From contig NZ_ANMO01000216.1 of NCBI RefSeq assembly GCF_000338295.1, positions 62,001 through 126,000 of the forward strand: DNA of 64,000 nt, in the 5' to 3' direction. Of the stretch, positions 58,201 through 64,000 are shown one piece after another. The DNA is from Rhodopirellula europaea 6C (GTDB taxonomy: Bacteria > Planctomycetota > Planctomycetia > Pirellulales > Pirellulaceae). Under the pieces are notes generated by a model. The model was not told the origin of the DNA and ran no database searches. It was given only the letters and a program-made list of their open reading frames with translations. How positions within the stretch are numbered: position 1 is the stretch's first letter; each line of letters opens with the position of its first letter. The translations under genes and the position numbers were made by a program.

Positions 58201-61200
58201 CTTCGTCTGGATAGATTCCTTGACCTTCATCCAAATTGCGGTCGGTGGTGGTGTGCCATGGGTTGATCTCAAGGTTGCTAAATGCAATTCCGTTGACCGT
58301 CCGCGCGCCGTCACCAACCGCTAGGCCGCTGTCAAACTGCATTTGAATTGCAGATCGACCGTTGTAGAACACGTTGGCAGGTTTAATTGATTGCCCGTCC
58401 AATTCCAATGCGTACAACCAGCCGTCGTCAGTCGCAGCAAAGATGATTTGTTGCAGTCGACCGTTTTCGACCGTTTGCGGTCCAAACGACATGCTTTCGA
58501 AGACGGGATGACGTTCGCCCGTGGTGAAGTCGAACGGCGCTGAAAAGTGGTTGGCGTCAGCCACAACGCGACCGTAATACGTCGTTGGGATGACCCGGTT
58601 GTAGGCTTGCAGTTCGAGGTTGCCTTGTGGAGCCGGAATGGTGTTGTTGGGATCGAAACCATGAATGCCGCCCAAGTCGGTCGTGGCCAAGAATGTCTCG
58701 ATTCCTAGACCGGCCGGTGCATAAGCCAAGCCGGTGATGTCACCACCATCGGCTCCGGTGTTGTAGATGAACCCAGTGTCAATCACACCATGTTCGACGT
58801 CCGCCGAAGTTGTTCCGTAGAACGAACGATAGGGGATCGTCCCATCGAAGTTTCTGTGCGTGTTGGCGTTGGTGCTGCCAAGTGACGTGATTTGGCCGTT
58901 TGAAGCAACAGCTTGATATAGGATGTTGCGAGTCAGTTCGTCAGGGATCTCGCCACGACGACCATTGTTGTCACGTTCTCCGACCAAGAAGAAACGTTCG
59001 TTGTCGTTGACCGCGGAGGTGTTGATGCTGGTCGTTGATGGGCCTGGTGGGAAGGCCATCGCATTGATGTCGAGTTGAGCGGCGTCATCGCCTTCCAAAT
59101 CAGTTCCAGCTTGGTTATCTCGTAGGAACGTGATTCCATCGTCACCAACGTTGCTTGCAGCGGCGTTGAATGGGCTGATATTCAGGAAGTTACCAACGTT
59201 GCCGTTGTTTTCTTGTCCACTTTGTGGCCCCTGGCTGTACGAGAACAACTCGCCATCACGACGAATGGCAATGTCTCCGGTAGGTTGTCCCGATTGCCCG
59301 ATCAACCGGTCCACTCGACCGGTAAATGGATTGACGCTAACGAGCACACTGTTGTTGTTGCCTGAGATCGCTCCATCCAGGGAAACGAACAAGCGGATGT
59401 CGTCGAAGGAGTAGGGGACGATTGAAACGTCGTCGAAGATCGGCTCAACGATCGGAGCTTCGGCCGTGTATTCGAGCGAGCGAAACTCAAACTGTCGGTC
59501 GTCATCGGAATCAGCGATGGTGCTGCTTCCAGCGAGCGTGTCATCAGCAATTCGACGTACCGAATTGATTGGCATCAAACGGGTCAGCGGGTTGGCCGAG
59601 TTTGGATTGAAGAATTGATCCAAGGCCTCTGGAACGGCAACCTCGCCAGAAACAGCGACGTAGTAAGTTCCTTCGGGAAGTTCCACTGGTCCGATGTAGG
59701 CATCCAGAACGCCGGCGGAACCGCCGTCCAGGTTTTCCATGTCCACTCCGTTGAGAGGACGTCCTTGATCGTCGGCGATGTTTGAATCGCGGCTGTGCAG
59801 AATGAGTTGCCCTGCAGCGTTGTAAACCGAGATCGATGAGTTGACACGGCCCAGTGCATCGGCGTAGTCGATGTCGAACGTCGTGGTTACGAATCGGTTT
59901 TCGCTGTCGAAGACATCCGGCGAAATTTGCTGTGCGAACAAGTCGACTCGGTAAACATCAACGTCTTCGATACGAACGTCCAAGTTTGTTGAGTCGATGT
60001 TGCCGATTTCGCCGGTGATGACCAAGGATCCGCGATCCGAGGTCAACAGGTTGCCGACTGTCTGCGCATTTCCTGTGGTGAATCCGAGACGATTGTTTTC
60101 CGTTTCCAGTGTTCGCTCATCGCCACTGTTGCGGTTCGCGGGCGTCGGATCGATGTAGCGGACTGCTTCGCCCACGTCACCAACGAGCGGCGAGTGCAGC
60201 GGAGCACCCGTGACCGCGATGGCGTCAGTGGCGTAACGGATGTCGGCCAACTGAACGGTTGAACCGGCGGTTTCGTCTGTCTCACGCAGACGCAATGACA
60301 GTTGGTACTGGCCATCGGTCTTTTGGTTCAGTGTGCGGACACGGACGTAGTAAGTGTTGTCACGCTGCGTGTCACCTGGCAGGACCACCCGGAATCCGGC
60401 ATCGAGTGCGTTGGGTGATTCAACGGAACCTGTTCCCAATTGGTAGAGCGGTCGCACATCGTCGACCGAAACACCGTTGGGAAGATTGGGGTTCGCATAG
60501 AGCTTGGTTTGGTCGGTCGTTGAGACCTCTGCGTCAGTGATTTCCGAGAAACTGTTATTGCTGCTGGCGACGACGTCTTCGTTGACATTGATCAGTTCGA
60601 CGACCGTGTCGAGCCCGAACGACGTTTCATCAATGTCGATGAACAACTCGGTGCCACCGGTTGCGGTGAAGCGATAAACATCTTGGTCTTGAGGGGTCGC
60701 CAAGGTGCCGCGGACATTGAATCCGAGACGTTCGTTTTCATCGCCGGCGTATTCGTGCTGCGCGAGGTCACCGATGACCTGTGCATCATCTGGGGTGGCA
60801 TTGATGGTGATGTCAGATGCCAATGCACGCTCGTTCTCGAGCACGTAGGCGACGTTGCGATCGTTGACGTAGGCCTGCAACTGCAGTCCTTGCCAATCGC
60901 CAGCAGCTGGATCGGTGGCGTTGGCCGCGGTCTGCAGCAATGCACGACCGTCGGGTGTGAAGCCAGCACCAACGGTTTCGTCGTTCAGGCTGGTCAAGAC
61001 AACCGGGTTGCCGGGTGTTCCAAGTACTTGCAACGTACCGCCGATGCGATCGGTGATATCGAGCGGACGTCCGCTACCAACCAACGTGCCGTTCGGGCCA
61101 AATTTGACGACGAGGCTTTGGCCCACGTCGCTCTTCAATCGCAACGCACCATAGAAGTGGTTAGTCATCGAGACGACCGAACCTTCAACGATATGAACGA

Positions 61201-64000
61201 TGTCGGTGTCGTCCCAGACACTGTCCGTGGTGATGATTTCGCTACGAACACGCAAACCGTTCAGCGTGTTGAGGTCCAACAAGTTCCCCGCGATCAATGG
61301 GCCTTGGTTGTCAAGTTCGGTCGCGATGATGCTGCTTGGACCGGTGGCACGACCGGTGTCCAAAACGTCGTCGAAGTTCAGTGCATCTGGGTTGATGCTG
61401 ATCGCGGCACCTTCGTTGTCCGCAATCACATTGTTCAAGATGACAGGTTGGCTGCCACGAACAAAGATGACCGATTCGTCGTTGAATCCTCGGCCTTCAC
61501 GCGTGCTGTTGCTGGAGAATCCATCCGCGTTGCGTGTGAATGTTGAGTTGGCGACACGAACATCGGCTTGAAGGATTTCCAAGGCGTTGAATTCGGTGAA
61601 GCCACCTTCCACGGGGCTGGTGCCGCCGCCGAAACGAACTTCCGCGAAATCGAGGCTGGCCGTCGTGTCTTGTCGGAATACCAATCCACCCCAGTCGCCG
61701 GGGGTACCTGTGCTGGCACCGTTGTTGTTGCTGTCAAATGTTCCGCCGGCACCGTACGTGTCGTCCGAACGCGATGTGAAGATGACTTTGTTTCCGTCGT
61801 CGCCTTCAGCATAGAAGTCTGCACCAAATGTGGCTTCGATACGAGCCAATTCAGACTTCACGACGATGCCTGGATCGATCGTCAAACGCGCGTCATAGCG
61901 TGGCAGCAGTTTGGTTCCACCGTCAGCATCGTTGCCCAACGTTTCGCCAAGCAACAAGTTCGACGCGAACGTTGTCAGTCCACGATCCATGAAGCTGGTC
62001 TCATCCAGCATCAATCGCGCGACCAAGACATATTCACCGGTGCTAGGTGTGGAGCGATAGAGGTTTCGTCCGATGAACCCTTCAGCGGTGGGCGGCAGGT
62101 TGTCGAGGGTGATTCCGTCATTGCGGGCGACGACTTGCATCGAACTGGCGGCGCTGGCACGCGACTCACCGCCGTATGGATCGACGAACGTCATGCGATA
62201 GTCGTAAGCCTGGTTCTCTTCCAGTTCGCTGATTCCGACCAAGTTGGGATCAATGCTGGTCGTGACTCCGCTTAGGTCAGGGCTTTGCTCGCTGGTGAGA
62301 ATCCCGCCGCGGGTTGTTCCGTCATCCAGATAAAACGTTGCGCGACGATCCAATTGGATCACTAGTTCATAGCGGATGACACCAACTGGAGCGGATAGAT
62401 CGCGACGATACAAGTTTCGACCGGCAAACTCAGAAGGCGCCGAAGGCAAGTTGCTCAGTCGAACCGCACCAGTTGTCGACGTCACCGATCGTGTCGCCAA
62501 ACTCGCCAACGACTCGTTTCCGTCCTCGGTGACGTAGGTCATCACATAGTCGTATACCCCATCAGCCAGCGAACCCCCGGCGGTCGAAGTTTGGACTGTG
62601 ACACTCAAAACATCGGGGCGTTCTTCCAGCAAGACAGGTCCGCCTGGATTGCCTTCGATGGTCAACACTTCGCTGATCGCGTGGACGATATCGTGATCAT
62701 CGAAGCGACCACTGACCGTCATCGGTTGCAGTTGGCCGGCAGCGGGAGTGTCGACGCGAACGAACAAGGCGTTGATCGTGTTGTTGATCAGCGTGTTGCC
62801 GGCGATCTCAGGACCGACGCGTCCGTAGTCGCTGGTGAACGAAGCGACCGATTGATAGCGGGGCGAATGAAAGTTGGTTTCGCGGAAGCTGTCGGGGTCA
62901 GCACTGATGGCGGCATCAGCACTGTTCATGATCGTGTTGTAGATCAACGTTGGTCGACTCTCGTGCATTTGCAGAGGGGTCACGACCGGCGCGTTGGTGT
63001 CGATCTTGCCGCCACCGTATTGCATGTTGGCGTGCGAGACGTAGTCCAGGAAGATCCCTTCGGTTTCCCAAACAGGACGGCCTTCAGCGAAGTCGAAGTC
63101 GTTGCGGAACTCAACACCCGCCCAGTGTCCGGTCGATGGCACGGTGGGCAACGGGTTGTTGTCGATTCCGATGGTTGGGTCATCAAAACTGGTGAAGAAG
63201 ACCTGACCACCATCGGTTGCTACGCCGTTGGAGTCAACAAGAACCGGAGTTCCCAAGACTTGTAGGGCAGCCAACGATCGATCTTCATCGACCGATTCAC
63301 TACCGACGCTGATTTTCGCGGTCCGCAGTTTCAGAATGGCACCCGCGTCGACCATGACGGTGACGCCCTTGGGGACTTCGAAGACGTCGCCGTCTGCCAA
63401 AGCCCGATCGCCTGTACCGCCCCGCCCGATTTCGTAGGCGGGGTTGTCGGCGACCGTGGAAATCAAATTGTCGGCACCCGCACTTGGGAGCAAACGGACG
63501 ATGTCGCCCGGTTCCGCCAACTCAAATGCACGGCTGATCGTCCGCACTGGAGTAGCAAAGCTACCGTCGTTGGTGTCGTCTCCATCGGCGTCTTTCAGAA
63601 CGTACAACACTCGAGGTTCGTCGGCCGCGGAAACTTCGCGAGCGGTGCGGAACCAGAAGTTGAATTCACCGCCTTCAACGCCATCGGCGTCGCCGTCCAG
63701 GCGCGAGCCGGCCGTGTCGGTGATGGTGTTGTTGCTGTCAGGTTTGAAAGTGACACGCAGTTGGTAAGTGCCTTCGGTACGACCACCAAGTGCGCTGCCT
63801 TCGACTTCACCGTTGTACGAGTCGTTGCCGGTGCTGCTTACGCCGAGAACGTAGTTGCCAGCGGTGACGTCGACGGACACCAACGAATCGTTGCTGTAGA
63901 AGTCGTCGTTGGAAGCAACCAACTCATACGAAACCGGGTTGGATCCCGATGCGGGAACGACGCGGTAAAGCTGAACGAGAGTGTCCAGTAAGCTGCTGTC
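43271..64000 (-). CDS. Giant secreted repeat protein with dockerin C-terminus (N-terminus beyond window)
   Basis: At least 6,909 residues; the frame is still open at base 64000, so the true start is outside. From the N-terminal side: a pre-peptidase-like beta domain (SVDVTAGNYVLGVSS), right-handed beta-helix regions (DGSFATPVRTISRAF), fibronectin-like segments that end in GRNLYR, more pre-peptidase domains (DVYRFTATGGTELFIDID), then ~15 copies of a ~100-residue beta unit mixed with further beta-helix. A GEVED-type domain follows (GWIDFDRNGVFDDDEHVL, GGEVEDYLV), then a long row of cadherin-like repeats marked by VNDAP linkers and FTYTATDNG-type strands, and finally two dockerin-type calcium motifs and a Ser/Gly tail. 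It is presumably an adhesin or surface fibre. No membrane anchor is visible. Confidence 0.93.
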   Translation of the reverse strand, partial: DSSLLDTLVQLYRVVPASGSNPVSYELVASNDDFYSNDSLVSVDVTAGNYVLGVSSTGNDSYNGEVEGSALGGRTEGTYQLRVTFKPDSNNTITDTAGSRLDGDADGVEGGEFNFWFRTAREVSAADEPRVLYVLKDADGDDTNDGSFATPVRTISRAFELAEPGDIVRLLPSAGADNLISTVADNPAYEIGRGGTGDRALADGDVFEVPKGVTVMVDAGAILKLRTAKISVGSESVDEDRSLAALQVLGTPVLVDSNGVATDGGQVFFTSFDDPTIGIDNNPLPTVPSTGHWAGVEFRNDFDFAEGRPVWETEGIFLDYVSHANMQYGGGKIDTNAPVVTPLQMHESRPTLIYNTIMNSADAAISADPDSFRETNFHSPRYQSVASFTSDYGRVGPEIAGNTLINNTINALFVRVDTPAAGQLQPMTVSGRFDDHDIVHAISEVLTIEGNPGGPVLLEERPDVLSVTVQTSTAGGSLADGVYDYVMTYVTEDGNESLASLATRSVTSTTGAVRLSNLPSAPSEFAGRNLYRRDLSAPVGVIRYELVIQLDRRATFYLDDGTTRGGILTSEQSPDLSGVTTSIDPNLVGISELEENQAYDYRMTFVDPYGGESRASAASSMQVVARNDGITLDNLPPTAEGFIGRNLYRSTPSTGEYVLVARLMLDETSFMDRGLTTFASNLLLGETLGNDADGGTKLLPRYDARLTIDPGIVVKSELARIEATFGADFYAEGDDGNKVIFTSRSDDTYGAGGTFDSNNNGASTGTPGDWGGLVFRQDTTASLDFAEVRFGGGTSPVEGGFTEFNALEILQADVRVANSTFTRNADGFSSNSTREGRGFNDESVIFVRGSQPVILNNVIADNEGAAISINPDALNFDDVLDTGRATGPSSIIATELDNQGPLIAGNLLDLNTLNGLRVRSEIITTDSVWDDTDIVHIVEGSVVSMTNHFYGALRLKSDVGQSLVVKFGPNGTLVGSGRPLDITDRIGGTLQVLGTPGNPVVLTSLNDETVGAGFTPDGRALLQTAANATDPAAGDWQGLQLQAYVNDRNVAYVLENERALASDITINATPDDAQVIGDLAQHEYAGDENERLGFNVRGTLATPQDQDVYRFTATGGTELFIDIDETSFGLDTVVELINVNEDVVASSNNSFSEITDAEVSTTDQTKLYANPNLPNGVSVDDVRPLYQLGTGSVESPNALDAGFRVVLPGDTQRDNTYYVRVRTLNQKTDGQYQLSLRLRETDETAGSTVQLADIRYATDAIAVTGAPLHSPLVGDVGEAVRYIDPTPANRNSGDERTLETENNRLGFTTGNAQTVGNLLTSDRGSLVITGEIGNIDSTNLDVRIEDVDVYRVDLFAQQISPDVFDSENRFVTTTFDIDYADALGRVNSSISVYNAAGQLILHSRDSNIADDQGRPLNGVDMENLDGGSAGVLDAYIGPVELPEGTYYVAVSGEVAVPEALDQFFNPNSANPLTRLMPINSVRRIADDTLAGSSTIADSDDDRQFEFRSLEYTAEAPIVEPIFDDVSIVPYSFDDIRLFVSLDGAISGNNNSVLVSVNPFTGRVDRLIGQSGQPTGDIAIRRDGELFSYSQGPQSGQENNGNVGNFLNISPFNAAASNVGDDGITFLRDNQAGTDLEGDDAAQLDINAMAFPPGPSTTSINTSAVNDNERFFLVGERDNNGRRGEIPDELTRNILYQAVASNGQITSLGSTNANTHRNFDGTIPYRSFYGTTSADVEHGVIDTGFIYNTGADGGDITGLAYAPAGLGIETFLATTDLGGIHGFDPNNTIPAPQGNLELQAYNRVIPTTYYGRVVADANHFSAPFDFTTGERHPVFESMSFGPQTVENGRLQQIIFAATDDGWLYALELDGQSIKPANVFYNGRSAIQMQFDSGLAVGDGARTVNGIAFSNLEINPWHTTTDRNLDEGQGIYPDEAQTRIRTFGGTSLYYGFEVTADAADNTIARADGDNLGQIAPGGSQGSVVSRPFDLSEINPADKPTLYFSYFIDVEANDDYDGEIPRAQNDSFRVFGAGDDGEWKLLATNNNYRELAFDDEYDYFNETGILVQEIFDDGNDWRQARIDVSPLAGNENVQIRFDFSTSGSMRTHFGSINVSGTAGKNLVDGEVISFQDDLFNTLLFQTVVGRDIVFPTGADLEIGDQLSIVGPNGPTTVTFVTVPSATPKPLNEVVFNVGMTANEVAKTVVASVDKVLAPYFEGDGRVSFRAATDVIVDGNIAAGQSNPTQVEVTASRMIIPTAQTFEAGEQIEVTGPDGLVTTLTYTNVDNSVAPATFFPGEIYVAPFDSKQAIAQKILEQLPNNTQAYVNGSGDIVILDPSTSVDFIPAPTGISINEEVANEGRIEITIPNGASIANNEDITFVDTDGNDYVIRFADVNAPDVVGDQLIPFSDDNAGTPGATLADRVFQDLPTRFSAILNGNVLSVAANAVSSSNAGTSFAFNTIVLTDDIWDFDIPSGDLVHHGEQITLFRNFQSTTITFIREGLNVPNAGDVSVYFNATSTAEEIGTDIVLALNAFDDSYQAYLDQSGDGFRLAGNLNFATIGSTTTVTTLVQSPVSTYAVPITLPKGSEIVPGESFTVFRKDDPTGATPETYTFVTTPPANNSEIFYDVNDTADALAQRVVEAINAELQGVVVNDREVHLINAVSVELSNDDSLMVSYESTVNSDVNFFADTRPTPIQVTVNQTANEVTEQMRIAFAEGFGRLASEASGFNQIASAEQYPIYGGDTIRLYNAFALDIGSYGLSQTDTFFGTSMPGDEFGVGASSSYATNQIRTAGAADNQVEGVYIDDIIIGLAERGEMVINAPTNNTNYVFDPSVLPDSHPQAEQPERQNETLVGPYSLEIRTADKYGVPQDYDPINLVLNEQIGAGRSFDSNDRLADGAVTLIAPAGFTLIDVGTSLDSTVTASDTFVLDDGTRQLTFEFDSILDTNGVETGNVRVPYDPSGTDPADVARAIRNAINSPQVQNVLGITAATADSAEQGDSSSSRVELFGQAITVNPSGGRFIKMDLVEEESAAGNATSRRIAIVDHDEDTVDYINFQDQLAQSSVTGFVNGDVDTFVGVGKIGDAVNVGVSPFNVVDDLIVLGTNPLNDIDSVRIYLSAGQSVDIDVDSLGFTKAGDALELPVISVLNAGDNFDLNANILGISGFTPTMAPGETVGGAFLNFTAPTNGFYDVVVSNSAYFGLGPISGTDQQFGEYQLTIRPNADASARVPDRDVLMVDYQFGITDVNRTDDQGQIIISSNFISNSANYGISATLGDRGQGNTTNGATQDTLPGSARLLRNENPTGLIPGAVIINNVVSNSGTGGILFGGGTFDDGESPAPNLFGRIVNNTVVNTGGGDGITVDGRANPTLLNNVISGFNVGIQVDTATSGNTIVGGNAFHENGTNSTLAIASSSIVIPNGTPLFEDPSRSLYIPVENSPVIDSSFASLPDRNSFFNTVKNPVGISASPIIAPAFDAYGQPRVDGQSSGSGGAGSNVFIDRGALDRADDRRPVALLINPFDADGVEAAAQNVTMGDTDPGSSFVRLTNPQQTVEFFEIQLVDPSGTGPDPATITVDSVLLTENGRRLLPDQDFTFGYSANSRTIRLTPLAGLWRQDAVYEITMNNQPRIAFDTVSGDQISDGDQVTVLDAAGRPTVFEFESGISVTVPQTSTLTILDVTSGFRDRDVFTITAPDGTSQSFEINLTGSTASGNVAINLAGVGNIADIRDQILAAINSVHAGSGQTHAQRLDLAPVAIGFDSIQLGTLSGHTVTMGSNGSTVAGMELNGTTNGVESGQSFLYTNNGTTVEFVFDDSNSFVETETMRQVPISRTDTPDEIAQAIVAAVGDVSLGLDSAQATGDGSVLLGGLASDVLDITNSQLSRSGMPGVTDSLSLTVPTGRTGADVDGTTFTLDVGGVATTFRFTTDSSLTSPDRLILIGGGDDAATLASKAAAVISAVYPDELAPVVSGTSIKLNEASSIVPTGEVRTVTTISLETSGLVQSGISGGAVPVEFLPSATFSEASVAATLQRTILNANLGLEIFAPGGGTLLINGANAVSAQFTRNGVVDVTGLSIPAVSDLSGNAVRETRVNDETRFTIIMPEVRFDFGDAPASYATLLESPLNSSIPGNGARHAVISDGTSVRLGNSIDTEADGTPSNSSTNDVIGDDVTIPISASTAAASVSLVLDTDIIDIEITSMPAVRDTITLVIGAQTFTFEFLDAATNPSPGNIPVLFNTGNSLREIEIALLTAIRPQLDFTGGGVDALTHPTNAEGIRVRAIDDEDGVSIVRFDDGLNFFRVFGEPGAGGQVLTSLNADQVLGFLNPFDEAGTDIAVDVVGGGLLNGWIDFDRNGVFDDDEHVLSNVPVTTGTNIVNVTTPLTVGNLPFDTWARFRVNDAGNIGPDGVAIGGEVEDYLVSVLPIPLPEPEPRSYTAFEDATLDVDASQGLISAANRAGQLLPVRYFVVDEPTNGTLEIDTDAGDDLNGSFRYVPDPDFYGIDTFTYRLSTQQNLGNIDCEVDAGDPPVCGTVTVNVVPENDAPGATDQSFVMVEATATNGGAPLTITAAELIAGSTPDANAQFNPASSTDVQDEPNQSVFVHSITAGGVTINKDNRFAVANTPEGGTLTAAFNPTNEWITEVIYTPAPDFNSDNGTVAGGLSVDAFTFTLIDNGISELPSDLEANLNASLSQAERDVLGIANGVRDQFDAIGPISAPATARIRVTPQNDAPVLAADYVGLTDANGNANTDYTGFFTGAVPTPTEDSLLVFPTAYLTRNDMAGPVDAADENSGTNNNDAPVVVTAVALVDPTQGTLTLDPNTNEITFLPAPNVYGEIEFTYTATDNGVNENTAVADVNDDTDRGDRSPAGISVTQSATIFVEPVNDAPVAYDRFASTVEDTPLTISDVMLLDGVNVTPSAIVATTSGVTMADADQLRDGETLIVTAGNGRRVVVEFNTTGIASIGTDRVVQFADDETADVLATRLELTLRSLGFGGTVNGATVNFDASGQLSFVPGQNAVVVDSAAGRITVPEGGLISDGEIVTITDNAGTPTRFVFTKTGSVLVSGAIPVSISDSSTAEEAATALADAMLLAGFGAVETAGTQQEFRVRMDSVASISVNRAASGLVPDGSDVIVPAGNAINGGDALIVELLDGTLVVAEFQTGTTLIDPNAVLVQYSASDSRAQISAALEAALVSRSVNAQSVTLTSWQIDTVDITSVDPTGTAITFNGTDIVLPVIGDLVSGQTFSLTDENGVVRRIELNTTGTLSSGNDAVVQYDAAGSIDDVATTLADVLRTLNIGATASGNSVTLLTSNAITRSLSPTSISFSGTNILVPAGDRLIDGERFEITDNVGTTHVVEFNLSGQQTAGADVIVQFTVADSSDIVATTLQEQLRAAGIGALADSSALGVPSGQSLVSLQLVSAIRMGELTDASGMFDNRLGAPFNENEQSLRIVSFSTPGGNAIEINSVPAGATTATIDSDAGGTYTFTVETIQVAGQDRRYFSGVTFNPAENYNSEQPFAARELLLYTVEDDAFTRITSPAQTRQDINAIRRSVNAGTITITVDAVNDPPVFTNDLNTVDVLERDDMSTTTVPDFLTEIFSATSTASDELLAQIVTGFEVRVVADPNGVLASLPVVNYVGGDTEASLTVAPNPDKVGQATFELYPIESGIAPSQIPATTFTVNVRPVNDAPRIRPGLTGDAVPNDPDEAYEITDVTDTDGDGFDDQAVIRYTLREDNTQPTGSSDPANAVTTGNYFIPLSRAIPEALVQVGSYQRIGLLDIYTVGADNEDQSLSVGFPTGGPQQLELFDFPDRTVLGGTLTPKFEGNLLIGLEYTPPVDFNNTIDPNTPFDSFEFEVRDDFPGDGETYSTDTGTLVQDRRRSTSIVQLNLNPVNDRPQFVANTLNYEVAEDGAPQRINNFAVGIAAGPPLSAFDEVDFINGQDVRFTVKTLSFLDDELQDFFIAGPEISDNGVLTFQPQADVYGTFEFEVVLTEILPGSNQQENSTRGDLRSSLPVTLTIDVQPVNDRPFIKPEFSTPGTNPLNFSLSEDGTFDVLVNGDGTSPGLLDVFDVGPANESADNTPGGNQTLSLTTPIPVTTAEGGTLQSVTENGEITRFIYTPRANFVGTDSFIYTVTDDGVTVPVGNNGAPIDEPRIASGTVTFEVFGVNDAPQFSGAGDVTSNEDQNDGGGRGSVVIENWATNVQAGPPGADDEIGDGTNGQPLRFEIIQTSNNPELFVTPPSASIDSEGNATLSYVTAEDLNGSATFTVQLFDDGPNDAGNGDINASTVRTFTITVDPVNDAPTFTAGPTVRVQEDRGPYTTQWATNISPGPIDESNQSVSFEVSTINAADTALFTQDGQPAISPDGILTFTPALNANGAVDLRVVARDSEGLAGAPITLRVNIQPVNDFPSPAPDNFTTDEDTVRVITAAELLANDVDVDLNDANPDELQIVMNSPQLSLRGALVTFDPVTQTITYDPTVSTELQGLKSGSAPLNDSFSYAVADRAGANATPIRTSNSVLVSVSVTGVNDGPVTEPDVPTLQSPGSTVIRVLDNDVDVDGVIDPSSLTVTKQPAFGSVSIDPVEGTITYTPFTNFPGNDEFRYIVADDEGTFSTEETVTISPNAAPAGRDSVRSGFLNEAILIDISNNFTDADGLDFSSIQIERQPLAGEVQNVGDGTLRYVPAVGYTGRDSFDYSIADSNGRRSGLATVSLQVVISRLQNPDLNADVNDDGEVSALDALLIINHLNRFSSFPAGYTPTVDEDLVVTQGDNGRPSASQPGRYYDVSGDLRISSLDALQVINELNRRDNNQSEPLGEPIVAANSVAATGTSASAAVSSSDVSTNGSGSTAAGEPLIEVLYESDKVIGQSSADLGDDVLDSIASANTNGGEGSSSSDDRSKSLQSAVDAAMAKLL
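43595..43852 (-). other. Dockerin type I motif pair
   Basis: Two calcium-loop helices, DVNDDGEVSALDALLIINHL and DVSGDLRISSLDALQVINEL, lie ~50 residues apart at the C-terminal end of the giant protein. In planctomycetes dockerins occur without cellulosomes; the binding partner is unknown. Confidence 0.9.
47740..49250 (-). repeat. Five tandem copies of a ~100-residue beta unit
   Basis: Protein-level repeat with a ~300-base period. Each copy has a start like IVVPxGxxIxDGE, then FTITDxxGxxxxFEF, a TTG or TGS turn, a strand VxxxxxDSxxxIA, a helix of alternating Ala and Leu, and a last strand pair before the next copy. Confidence 0.8.
55950..57575 (-). repeat. Five further copies of the same beta unit, more diverged
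   Basis: Openings DIVFPTGADLEIGDQ, MIIPTAQTFEAGEQ, EITIPNGASIANNED, FDIPSGDLVHHGEQ and ITLPKGSEIVPGES recur about every 320 bases, each followed by the same strand and helix pattern. Confidence 0.7.

Overview
The window looks like chromosome of a planctomycete, most likely a Rhodopirellula-type member of the Pirellulaceae. This is inferred from several traits together: a membrane-bound dehydrogenase of the PVC type, a DUF3299-like protein, an NPYxSP-type membrane protein, dockerin repeats in a non-cellulosomal giant protein, very long secreted proteins, few Shine-Dalgarno sites and about 55% GC. No rRNA, tRNA or CRISPR was seen.

Layout. 1-14.2 kb (minus strand): a small membrane protein, a 1,410-aa exported protein, and, overlapping it by ATGA, a single open frame of at least 3,120 codons. 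That frame strings together two more exported modules, each ending in membrane segments, and then a membrane-bound dehydrogenase cut by the left window edge. 14.4-19.5 kb: a PhoR-like histidine kinase, an S41 C-terminal processing protease, a metal-binding-domain lipoprotein-sized protein, a CbiX-type chelatase and a hypothetical gene. 19.5-20.6 kb: intergenic repeats, including a palindromic element.

20.65-27.15 kb is the most interesting part. A tyrosine recombinase is followed, in the same direction, by a candidate attI and eight attC-like sites that delimit eight small gene cassettes. The cassettes carry zinc-ribbon membrane proteins, an orphan protein, one intact toxin-antitoxin pair, two reverse-strand ParDE pairs whose toxin genes are both broken, an NPYQSP membrane protein and a frameshifted gene. 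The recombinase lacks the insertion expected of integron integrases and has a C-terminal extension of about 110 residues. Damage is concentrated at the distal end of the array, where the last attC is also degenerate.

27.2-28.3 kb holds repeats and remnants. 28.3-32.2 kb: a Tat-exported sugar isomerase-like protein, two CCFG-motif proteins related to DUF3299, and peptidase T. 32.2-39.7 kb (minus): a lipase-like hydrolase and an operon encoding a secreted protein plus three HtrA-like proteins. Only the first HtrA has a complete His-Asp-Ser triad; the next two, joined by ATGA overlaps, are degenerate. 40-43.1 kb: a zinc-ribbon protein, fliM and proA. 43.27-64 kb (minus): one secreted giant of at least 6,909 residues, open at the right window edge, with pre-peptidase, beta-helix, GEVED and cadherin-like domains, about 15 copies of an unnamed ~100-residue unit, and a C-terminal dockerin pair.
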